From Streptomyces coeruleorubidus (lineage in GTDB: Bacteria; Actinomycetota; Actinomycetes; Streptomycetales; Streptomycetaceae), in NCBI RefSeq assembly GCF_008705135.1, contig NZ_CP023694.1, forward strand, positions 4,011,001 through 4,075,000: DNA of 64,000 nucleotides, read 5' to 3'. Below the pieces are notes generated by a model. It worked only from the letters and a program-made list of their open reading frames with translations, was not told the DNA's origin and searched no databases. Positions 34,085-40,918 of the stretch are shown here, one piece after another; the stretch's first letter is position 1; each line of letters opens with the position of its first letter. Position numbers and translations under genes: made by a program.

Positions 34085-34144
34085 CCCGGCACGATACCGG
34101 CACCCTGGACGAGGTCCAGTTCCGGATCGAATACGGTAGCCGGC

Positions 34145-34621
34145 ATGCATATACGCCGGGTCTCCTTCGACCACCCCGACGCCGTGAAGCTGAACGACCA
34201 GGTCCAGGCCGAGTACGCCGTCCGCTACGGGGACGACGGCGACGCGACGGTCATGGCCGCGTCGGACTTCGAGCCGCCGAACGGCATCTACCTGATCGCG
34301 TACGACGAGCTCGGCACCCCCGTCGCCTCGGGCGGCTGGCGTGCTCAGGACGCGAACGACGAGGGCAACCTGGACGGCGACGCCGAAGTCAAGCGCATGT
34401 ACGTGATCGAGCAGATGCGCGGCCGGGGCCTCGCCCGCCGCATCCTGGCCGCCCTGGAGGAGGACGCCCGCGCGGCCGGCCGCATCCGCATGGTCCTGGA
34501 GACGGGCCTCAAGCAGCCGGAGGCCATAGCCCTGTACACGTCCAGCGGCTACGAGCCGTGCGCCAAGTTCGGCTACTACCGGCACTACGAGTCGAGCCGC
34601 TGCTTCGCCAAGGGCCTCTGA
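34145..34621 (+). CDS. GNAT-family N-acetyltransferase
   Basis: A 158-residue acetyltransferase with the acetyl-CoA loop RGRGLARRILAALEEDA and the C-terminal ALYTSSGYEPCAKFGYY typical of GNAT domains. ATG 34145 gives a single-domain protein of normal length. It is divergent from xth with 60 bp between starts, and a strong terminator follows. The substrate is unknown. Confidence 0.88.
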   Translation: MHIRRVSFDHPDAVKLNDQVQAEYAVRYGDDGDATVMAASDFEPPNGIYLIAYDELGTPVASGGWRAQDANDEGNLDGDAEVKRMYVIEQMRGRGLARRILAALEEDARAAGRIRMVLETGLKQPEAIALYTSSGYEPCAKFGYYRHYESSRCFAKGL

Positions 34622-34644
34622 CGCGTGTGGTGCTGAACATACGT

Positions 34645-34679
34645 CAGAGCCCCGGTCGGGATTCCCGACCGGGGCTCTG
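34645..34679. terminator. Strong terminator hairpin
   Basis: CAGAGCCCCGGTCGGG (34645-34660) and its exact complement (34664-34679) form a 16-bp stem with a 3-nt loop between the GNAT gene and the convergent tRNA gene. Confidence 0.85.
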
Positions 34680-34686
34680 AGCTGCG

Positions 34687-34760
34687 TGGACCTGAGGGGA
34701 TTTGAACCCCTGGCCCCCTCGATGCGAACGAGGTGCGCTACCGGACTGCGCCACAGGCCC
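34687..34760 (-). tRNA. tRNA-Ala (anticodon CGC)
   Basis: The minus strand folds as a 74-nt cloverleaf: acceptor GGGCCTG/CAGGTCC with the G3-U70 pair that identifies alanine tRNA, D arm GCGC/GCGC, anticodon stem CCTCG/CGAGG with loop TTCGCAT (anticodon CGC, reads GCG), and T arm AGGGG-TTCAAAT-CCCCT. The 3' CCA is not encoded. Nothing suggests use as an integration site here. Confidence 0.96.
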
Positions 34761-34842
34761 TTGCAACGAGTGAAACTTTAGCACCCCGATCGGCCTGCTT
34801 GGAAATCCGTTCCCGAGGGGCGGTCACCTGCGGCTTCGCGGG

Positions 34843-36030
34843 CTACTCGTTGGCGGCCCGGGGCCGCCCCCCGTCCTCGTACTGGTCGAACAGCGGCGTG
34901 CGGCCGCGCTCCCGCGCCCGCCGTGCGGAAGCCGCGCGGCGGGCGTCACTGCGCCCGTCGCCGTCCGCCCTCTCCTGCTCGCGGTGCTCCGCCTCGCCGG
35001 GGTCCGCGCCGCCGGCGGGGGCGTCCTCGTGGTCCGGGGTGACGGCGCTCGACCGCGCGGAGCTCCAGGTGTCGGGGGCTGCGAGGTCCACGTCGCTGGT
35101 GGCCCGGGGCGCGACGGGTGCGGTCACATAGGTCGGCAGGGGCACCGGCACCGGCTCCCAGCTGTCGCCCTGTCCCGGCCGCCGCTGCCGCTCGCGCTGC
35201 TGATCGACCCACTCGGCGTGGTCGGTCTGCTCGACGAGTGCGCGCCGGTCCGCCGCGAGGGCCGACAGGCCGGGGTCGGTCGCCGGCCCGGGTCCTTCCT
35301 CCGGGTCGTCGGCCGCTTCGTCGGCGGAGGCGCGCCGGCGGGGCTGCCGCTGGTGCTCCCGCAGCCGCTGGGCCGCGGCCTCGGCCCGACGGCGGTCCAT
35401 CTGGTAGGTGAAGCGGCGGCGCTCCTGGGAGCGCAGGTACGCGATGTACACGCTGAGCATGACGGCGGGCACACCAGGCGCCCACAGGAACGCGAGGCCC
35501 CCGACGGCGGCGACGATCGCGCCGACGGTGAAGGCGAGGAACAGCATGGTGGTGGTGCGCCGACGGCGCGCGAGCACCTTCGAGCGCCGGGCCCGCGCTG
35601 CGGCCGCCTCGTTCGCCTTGTTCGTCTGGGGCGTCGCGCCGCGCCGGGCGGCGGGCACGGGCCCCCGTCCGCGTTCGGCACTCGCCGGTCCGGGTGCCGG
35701 GCGGGCCGGCTGCTCGGGGGCGGGCGACGGTACGGGTGCCTGGGTCTGCGGACGCGTCTTGGACACGGCGAAGGCCCGGACGTCCACCGAGTCGGTGACG
35801 GCGTCCAGGTCGTCGGCGTCCTGCTCCCCCTCCTCGGCGGAGCGCGCCCGCAGGTCCCTGGCGTACCGGCGCTCCATGGCCGCCTTTCCGGACAGAAGCC
35901 GGATGGCGGTGCTGAAGCGTTCCGTCGGACGGGCCTCGTTCAGCTCGTCCTGCCTACGGAGCCACATCGGCACCAAGTAGGCGGCCCAGGCCCCGACAAT
36001 GACTGCGTAGATGAGGCCGCTGCTGCTCAC
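34843..36030 (-). CDS. sepX: SepX/GlpR-type membrane protein of cell division
   Basis: A 395-residue protein with an N-terminal helix (SGLIYAVIVGAWAAYLVPMWL, then LRRQDE), a long charged and Pro-rich cytosolic stretch, two more helices (about 160-200) and a C-terminal disordered tail rich in Arg, Glu and Pro. This topology and the WLRRQDE start match SepX of Streptomyces (cross-wall formation with DivIVA) and GlpR, the corynebacterial receptor of the gephyrin-like protein Glp (established knowledge, recalled). The moeA/glp homologue lies in the same transcriptional direction 1.9 kb away, as expected. Confidence 0.78.
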   Translation of the reverse strand: MSSSGLIYAVIVGAWAAYLVPMWLRRQDELNEARPTERFSTAIRLLSGKAAMERRYARDLRARSAEEGEQDADDLDAVTDSVDVRAFAVSKTRPQTQAPVPSPAPEQPARPAPGPASAERGRGPVPAARRGATPQTNKANEAAAARARRSKVLARRRRTTTMLFLAFTVGAIVAAVGGLAFLWAPGVPAVMLSVYIAYLRSQERRRFTYQMDRRRAEAAAQRLREHQRQPRRRASADEAADDPEEGPGPATDPGLSALAADRRALVEQTDHAEWVDQQRERQRRPGQGDSWEPVPVPLPTYVTAPVAPRATSDVDLAAPDTWSSARSSAVTPDHEDAPAGGADPGEAEHREQERADGDGRSDARRAASARRARERGRTPLFDQYEDGGRPRAANE

Positions 36031-36202
36031 GCCTCACACGGTAGAGGGGTTTGCGTGAGGCCATCTGCCAATTGAGCCGGTGTGTCGCACGATCTGGCTG
36101 ATATTTCGAACTTTTTTTGCGACGGATGCGATCAGCAGACCGACGAGGCCGGGAATTCAATGACCTGAGGCGGTCACCGGGCGATCAATTTCGAACACAT
36201 AT

Positions 36203-36820
36203 TCAATTCCCGGGGTGCTGCCGGATTCCCGGATTACTCTGCGATCGTGCCCGGTGCCAGCGCCTCAGCAACCCGTCCGGCACCTCTTCCGCCGTCAGCG
36301 CGAAGACGAGGTGGTCCCGCCAGGCCCCGTCGATGTGGAGATAACGCGGCCTGATCCCCTCCTCACGGAATCCGAGTTTCTCCACGACCCGGCGGCTCGG
36401 CCCGTTCTCGGGGCGAATGCAGACCTCGATGCGGTGCAGCCCGACCGTGCGGAAACAGTGGTCCACGACGAGCGCCACCGCCGTCGGCATCACCCCGCGG
36501 CCGGCCACCCCCTCGTCCACCCAGTAGCCGACGTGCCCCGAGCACATCGAGCCCCAGGTGATTCCGGCCACGGTCAACTGCCCCACCAGCCGCCCCTGGT
36601 ACTCGATGACGAAGGGCAGCATCCGGCCGGCGTTCGCCTCCGACCTCAGGTGGCGGACCATCTGGCGGAAGGTCGGGCGGTGCGTCAGCGGGCCGCCGGG
36701 CGCGGGCGGCGGAATGGTCGCCTCCCAGGGGCGCAGCCAGTCGCGGTTGCGCCGGTTGACCTCGCGCCACGCCCGCTGGTCGCGCAGCTTTATCGGCCTG
36801 AGGACGATATCGCCGTCCAC
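36203..36820 (-). CDS. rimJ: RimJ/RimL-type GNAT acetyltransferase
   Basis: A 205-residue N-acetyltransferase with the family start LRPIKLRDQRAWREVNRRNRDWLRPWEAT, acetyl-CoA loop GVAGRGVMPTA and ENGPSRRVVEKLGFREEG. Relatives usually have about ten residues (WPVELVDG) before the GTG at 36820; these codons are present and reach a CTG at 36850 that overlaps the mog stop as CTGA, with GGGGGTGCGAG upstream, so a CTG start is quite possible. It is the last gene of the galU-moeA-moaC-mog run before sepX. It probably acetylates protein N termini. Confidence 0.85.
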   Translation of the reverse strand: MDGDIVLRPIKLRDQRAWREVNRRNRDWLRPWEATIPPPAPGGPLTHRPTFRQMVRHLRSEANAGRMLPFVIEYQGRLVGQLTVAGITWGSMCSGHVGYWVDEGVAGRGVMPTAVALVVDHCFRTVGLHRIEVCIRPENGPSRRVVEKLGFREEGIRPRYLHIDGAWRDHLVFALTAEEVPDGLLRRWHRARSQSNPGIRQHPGN

Positions 36821-36846
36821 CAGCTCGACGGGCCAGGATGGGCTGT

Positions 36847-37347
36847 TCAGCTCGCACCCCCAGTGCCGGGTCTGGGGTGGTCACCGCCGCGGAGCTGCTC
36901 GACGGCGTGGACCAGCAGCGGCTCCAGGACGGCCAGGCCGTCCTTCACCCCGCCGCTGGAGCCGGGCAGGTTGACGATCAGCGTCCCGCCCGCCACTCCG
37001 GCCAGCCCCCGGGAGAGCGCCGCGGTCGGCACCTTCTCCCTGCCGAACGCCCTGATGGCCTCGGCGATGCCCGGGACCTCGTGGTCGATCACCCGGCGCG
37101 TCGCCTCGGGCGTGCGGTCGGTGGGCGAGATGCCCGTGCCGCCGGTGGTGACGATGACGTCGTAGCCGGTCTCGACACCGGCGCGCAGGGCGGCCTCCAC
37201 CGGGTCGCCGTCCGGGACGACCTGGGGGCCGTCGACCTGGAAGCCGAAGCCCTTCAGGCCGTGCGCGATGAGCGGGCCGCCCTTGTCCTCGTAGATCCCG
37301 GCGGCGGCTCGGTTGGAGGCGGTGACGACGAGAGCGCGGTATGTCAT
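36847..37347 (-). CDS. mog: Molybdenum cofactor protein Mog/MoaB (molybdopterin adenylyltransferase)
   Basis: A 166-residue MoaB/Mog-fold protein with TASNRAAAGIYEDKGGP, the signature VTTGGTGISPTDRTPEA and NLPGSSGGVKDGL. It adenylates molybdopterin before metal insertion. ATG 37347 overlaps the moaC stop (ATGA). Operon with moaC and moeA. Confidence 0.92.
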   Translation of the reverse strand: MTYRALVVTASNRAAAGIYEDKGGPLIAHGLKGFGFQVDGPQVVPDGDPVEAALRAGVETGYDVIVTTGGTGISPTDRTPEATRRVIDHEVPGIAEAIRAFGREKVPTAALSRGLAGVAGGTLIVNLPGSSGGVKDGLAVLEPLLVHAVEQLRGGDHPRPGTGGAS

Positions 37348-37838
37348 GCCCGGCTCCAGTCGCCCGACTTGCCGCCCGTCTTCTCCTCCACGCGTACGTC
37401 CGTGATGACCGCTCCCTTGTCGACCGCCTTGACCATGTCGATCACGGTGAGCGCGGCGACGGAGACCGCGGTGAGGGCCTCCATCTCGACGCCCGTGCGG
37501 TCCGTCGTCTTCACGGTGGCCAGGATCTCCACCGCGTCGTCCGCGACCGACAGGTCCAGTTTCACACCGGACACCGACAAGGGGTGACAGAGCGGGATCA
37601 GGTCCGGGGTGCGTTTGGCTCCCATGATCCCGGCGATCCGCGCGGTCGCGAGGGCGTCGCCCTTGGGGACGCCCTCGCCGCGCAGCAACTCGATCACGCG
37701 GGGTGAGACGAGGACGCGTCCGCTGGCGCGGGCGGTGCGCGCGGTCACGTCCTTCTCGGACACGTCGACCATGCGGGCGGCACCCGCCTCGTCGATGTGC
37801 GTCAGGCGGTCCTGCGTAGGGGGGTCCTGCGTGCTCAT
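37344..37838 (-). CDS. moaC: Cyclic pyranopterin monophosphate synthase MoaC
   Basis: A 164-residue MoaC, which makes cPMP in molybdenum cofactor synthesis. Motifs: KGDALATARIAGIMGAKRT, LIPLCHPL and GVEMEALTAVSVAALTVIDMVKA, including the catalytic Lys of the family. ATG 37838 (MSTQD) is chosen; the frame extends to 37889 without a good site. It sits between moeA (61 bp) and mog (4-bp overlap). Confidence 0.95.
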   Translation of the reverse strand: MSTQDPPTQDRLTHIDEAGAARMVDVSEKDVTARTARASGRVLVSPRVIELLRGEGVPKGDALATARIAGIMGAKRTPDLIPLCHPLSVSGVKLDLSVADDAVEILATVKTTDRTGVEMEALTAVSVAALTVIDMVKAVDKGAVITDVRVEEKTGGKSGDWSRA

Positions 37839-37899
37839 GCTGTGTGGCGCTCCCGGTCCGGCCTGCTGTGCGCGACACGGTACCCCCAACCAGCGCCTC

Positions 37900-39237
37900 T
37901 CAGCCGAGCAGGACCACCTCGACCTCGGCGCCGGGCTCGACGGACTCGGTGTCCTCGGGGACGACGATCAGCGCGTCGGCGTGGGCGAGGGCCGCGACCA
38001 GGTGGGATCCGGCGCCGCCGACCGGGGTCACGGTGCCGTCGGCGTACGTGCCGCGCAGGAACTGGCGGCGGCCCTTCGGGGAGGTCAGCGCCTTGTCCGC
38101 GGTCAGCGTCGCCCGGGTCGCCGGCCGGTGGACGTCCTCCAGGCCCATGAGGGCGCGGATTGCGGGGCGGACGAACAGTTCGAAGGAGACGTACGACGAC
38201 ACCGGGTTGCCGGGCAGGGCCAGCAGCGGCGTGTGGTCGGGGCCGATGGAGCCGAAGCCCTGGGGCTTGCCGGGCTGCATGGCGAGCTTGCGGAACTCGA
38301 TGCCGCTGCCCGCCTCGTCCGCGTCGGCGACGTGGGACAGGGCCTCCTTGACGACGTCGTACGCCCCGACGCTCACACCGCCCGTGGTGACCATCAGGTC
38401 GGCGCGGACGAGCTGGTCCTCGATGGTGGAGCGCAGGGTCTCGGCGTCGTCGGCGACGGCGCCCACGCGGTAGGCGATGGCGCCGGCGTCGCGGGCGGCG
38501 GCGGTGAGGGCGAAGCTGTTGGAGTCGTAGATCTGACCGGTGCCCAGTTCCGTGTCCGGCTGGACGAGTTCGCTGCCGGTGGAGAGCACCACCACGCGCG
38601 GGCGCGGGCGGACCCGGACCGTGCCGCGGCCGATCGCGGCGAGCAGGCCGATCTGGGGCGGGCCGAGGATCGTGCCGGCTTCCAGGGCGCGGTCGCCGGC
38701 CTTCACGTCACTGCCCTTGGCGCGCACGTGCGCGCGGGCCCCGGCCGGGCGGTACACGTGCACGTGTCCCGTGGCGCCCTCGGGGCCGAGGCTGCGGGCA
38801 CGCATCCCGGCCACCGGGCCCTCGCCGAGCCCGCCGTCGGTCCACTCGACGGGCACGACCGTCTCGGCGCCGGGCGGCAGCGGGGCGCCTGTCATGATGC
38901 GGGCGGCCTGGCCGGGGCCCACGTGGAGCAGCTCGGCCTGGCCGGCGGCGACGTCCCCGACGACCTCCAGGGCCGCCGGGAACTCCTCGCTCGCGCCCGC
39001 GACGTCCGCGACCCGCACCGCGTAGCCGTCCATCGAGCTGTTGTCGAAGGGCGGCAGGGACACCGGCACCGTGATGTCCTCGACGAGGACGCAGCCCTGG
39101 GCGTCGAGCAGATGCAGCTCGATGGGTTCCAGGGGCCGGACGGTGGCGAGGATGTCCTCCAGGTGCTCCTCCACCGACCACAGGTGGTCGGGGCCCGAGT
39201 GGTCCTGGCCGGTGACGCGGGGCGCGGCGCTGCTCAA
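37900..39237 (-). CDS. moeA: MoeA/gephyrin-like protein (Glp), molybdopterin molybdotransferase fold
   Basis: A 445-residue MoeA with SMDGYAV, TGAPLPPGAETVVPVE, TTGGVSVGAYDVVKEAL and LPGNPVSSYVSFELFVRP motifs. The enzyme inserts molybdate into adenylated molybdopterin. In Corynebacteriales the homologue Glp in the same galU-glp-rimJ-glpR neighbourhood is a cell-division protein that binds FtsZ and GlpR; with sepX nearby, this protein may act in division, cofactor synthesis or both. The start is TTG 39237, five bases after the galU stop region, with GGAG inside galU. Confidence 0.88.
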   Translation of the reverse strand: MSSAAPRVTGQDHSGPDHLWSVEEHLEDILATVRPLEPIELHLLDAQGCVLVEDITVPVSLPPFDNSSMDGYAVRVADVAGASEEFPAALEVVGDVAAGQAELLHVGPGQAARIMTGAPLPPGAETVVPVEWTDGGLGEGPVAGMRARSLGPEGATGHVHVYRPAGARAHVRAKGSDVKAGDRALEAGTILGPPQIGLLAAIGRGTVRVRPRPRVVVLSTGSELVQPDTELGTGQIYDSNSFALTAAARDAGAIAYRVGAVADDAETLRSTIEDQLVRADLMVTTGGVSVGAYDVVKEALSHVADADEAGSGIEFRKLAMQPGKPQGFGSIGPDHTPLLALPGNPVSSYVSFELFVRPAIRALMGLEDVHRPATRATLTADKALTSPKGRRQFLRGTYADGTVTPVGGAGSHLVAALAHADALIVVPEDTESVEPGAEVEVVLLG

Positions 39238-39241
39238 CGTG

Positions 39242-40144
39242 TTACATCTCCTCGGCTACGTAACTGCGAAGCCAGGTCCGGAAGTCCGGGCCCAGGTCTT
39301 CACGTTCGCATGCGAGTCGGACAATGGCACGCAGGTAGTCACCGCGGTCGCCGGTGTCATAGCGGCGGCCCTTGAAGACGACGCCGTGCACCGGGCCGCC
39401 GATCTTCTCGTCCTCGGCGAGCTGCTGGAGGGCGTCCGTGAGCTGGATCTCACCGCCGCGTCCCGGCTCGGTCCGGCGCAGTATGCCGAAGATGTGCGGG
39501 TCGAGGACGTAGCGGCCGATGATCGCGTAGTTGGACGGGGCGTCGGCCGGGTCGGGCTTCTCGACGAGGCCGCTGACCTGGACGACGTCGCTGTCCTCGG
39601 TGGTCTCGACGGCGGCGCAGCCGTAGAGGTGGATCTGCTCCGGGGCGACCTCCATGAGCGCGATGACGCTGCCGCCGCGCTGCTCCTGGACCTCGACCAT
39701 GCGCTGGAGCAGGGGGTCGCGGGGGTCGATCAGGTCGTCGCCGAGGAGGACGGCGAAGGGCTCCTCGCCCACGTGCGGAGCGGCGCACAGGACCGCGTGG
39801 CCGAGGCCCTTGGGGTCGCCCTGGCGGACGTAGTGCATCGTCGCGAGGTCGCTGGACTCCTGCACCTTGGCGAGACGGCCGGCGTCGCCCTTCTTCTGAA
39901 GCGCCGATTCCAGCTCGTAGTTGCGGTCGAAGTGGTCCTCGAGGGGGCGCTTGTTGCGGCCCGTCACCATGAGGACGTCGTCGAGACCCGCGGCGACGGC
40001 CTCCTCGACCACGTACTGGATCGCCGGCTTGTCGACGACCGGCAGCATCTCCTTGGGAGTGGCCTTCGTGGCCGGCAGGAACCGGGTACCGAGGCCTGCT
40101 GCTGGAATGACAGCCTTGCTGATCCGAGGGTGCGACTGAGTCAT
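39242..40144 (-). CDS. galU: UTP-glucose-1-phosphate uridylyltransferase
   Basis: A 300-residue GalU making UDP-glucose for polymer and glycolipid synthesis. The nucleotide-binding start AAGLGTRFLPATKATPKEMLP and the segments YVRQGDPKGLGHAVL, GDDLIDP, and FKGRRYDTGDRGDYL are complete. I start at ATG 40144 (MTQSHPR); the frame continues upstream to 40195 without need. It heads the run galU-moeA-moaC-mog-rimJ and is divergent from the 5-formyl-THF cyclo-ligase gene. Confidence 0.95.
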   Translation of the reverse strand: MTQSHPRISKAVIPAAGLGTRFLPATKATPKEMLPVVDKPAIQYVVEEAVAAGLDDVLMVTGRNKRPLEDHFDRNYELESALQKKGDAGRLAKVQESSDLATMHYVRQGDPKGLGHAVLCAAPHVGEEPFAVLLGDDLIDPRDPLLQRMVEVQEQRGGSVIALMEVAPEQIHLYGCAAVETTEDSDVVQVSGLVEKPDPADAPSNYAIIGRYVLDPHIFGILRRTEPGRGGEIQLTDALQQLAEDEKIGGPVHGVVFKGRRYDTGDRGDYLRAIVRLACEREDLGPDFRTWLRSYVAEEM

Positions 40145-40198
40145 GCCCGCCACCATATCCGGTGCCTTTGCATGGAATCTGCGGCTCCGGTTCATAGG

Positions 40199-40212
40199 CG
40201 CTCATATGAGCG
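40199..40212. promoter_or_regulatory. Perfect palindrome in the galU divergent promoter
   Basis: CGCTCATATGAGCG is a 14-bp perfect palindrome located 55 bp before galU and 26 bp before the cyclo-ligase start, a position suited to an operator for either gene. No regulator can be named. Confidence 0.35.
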
Positions 40213-40237
40213 TATTGGAACGGTACGGGAGCAACCT

Positions 40238-40861
40238 TTGAGTCACATCGGACGTCCGGGCGAGCCTGACAAGCGGAGTTTGCGGCGCGATCTCCTTACG
40301 GTGAGGAACAGGTTGACGGCGGATGACCTGCGGGAAACCTCGGCCGCGCTGGCCGGGCGGGCGCTGGAGCTGCCCGAGTTGGCGCGGACCGGCACGGTGG
40401 CCGCGTACGTCTCCGTGGGGAGCGAACCGGGGACGCGCGCGCTCCTGGACGCGCTGCGCGCCCGGGGCGTACGTGTCCTGCTTCCGGTCCTGCTCCCCGA
40501 CAACGACCTGGACTGGGGCGTCTACGAGGGCGAGGGCTCGCTGGCGCGCGTCCAACACGGCGGCAGGATGGCCCTCTTCGAGCCCGCGGGCGAGCGCCTC
40601 GGCCCGGACGCCGTGACCGCCGCCGACGCCGTGCTGCTGCCGGGTCTGGCGGTCGACACGCGCGGGATGCGGCTGGGGCGCGGCGGAGGCTCGTACGACC
40701 GTGTGCTGGCGCGGCTGGAGCGGGCGGGTATGCATCCCGCGCTGGTGGTGCTGCTGTACGACTCGGAGGTGATCGCGCACGTCCCGGAGGAGCCCCACGA
40801 CCGGCCGGTGCACGCGGTGGTGACGCCGTCGGGGGTGCGGCGGTTCGGGCAGGAGAGCTGA
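40238..40861 (+). CDS. 5-formyltetrahydrofolate cyclo-ligase
   Basis: A 207-residue folate enzyme converting 5-formyl-THF to 5,10-methenyl-THF with ATP. N-terminal KRSLRRDLLTVRNRL supplies the nucleotide-binding Lys/Arg, and the family signature RLGRGGGSYDRVLARL is present. The start is TTG 40238, seven bases after GGGAG; there is no ATG or GTG nearby in frame. Divergent from galU as in other actinobacteria. Confidence 0.92.
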   Translation: MSHIGRPGEPDKRSLRRDLLTVRNRLTADDLRETSAALAGRALELPELARTGTVAAYVSVGSEPGTRALLDALRARGVRVLLPVLLPDNDLDWGVYEGEGSLARVQHGGRMALFEPAGERLGPDAVTAADAVLLPGLAVDTRGMRLGRGGGSYDRVLARLERAGMHPALVVLLYDSEVIAHVPEEPHDRPVHAVVTPSGVRRFGQES

Positions 40862-40866
40862 TGCGA

Positions 40867-40898
40867 AACGGCCCTCCACGCGTGCGTGGAGGGCCGTT
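40867..40898. terminator. Bidirectional terminator hairpin
   Basis: ACGGCCCTCCACGC (40868-40881) and GCGTGGAGGGCCGT (40884-40897) form a 14-bp perfect stem (15 bp with the flanking A-T pair) with a 2-nt loop between two convergent genes. Confidence 0.85.
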
Positions 40899-40918
40899 CG
40901 GTTTCCGGTCTCAGCGGC

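Noticed and set aside
33281..34585. Extended exonuclease III frame of 434 residues
   Set aside because: The N-terminal 167 residues are antisense to the divergent GNAT gene; the conserved ExoIII start is at 34084.
34687..34760. tRNA-Ala as an integration site
   Set aside because: No integrase, no repeated 3' tRNA fragment and no island next to it; the island uses the eamA core instead.
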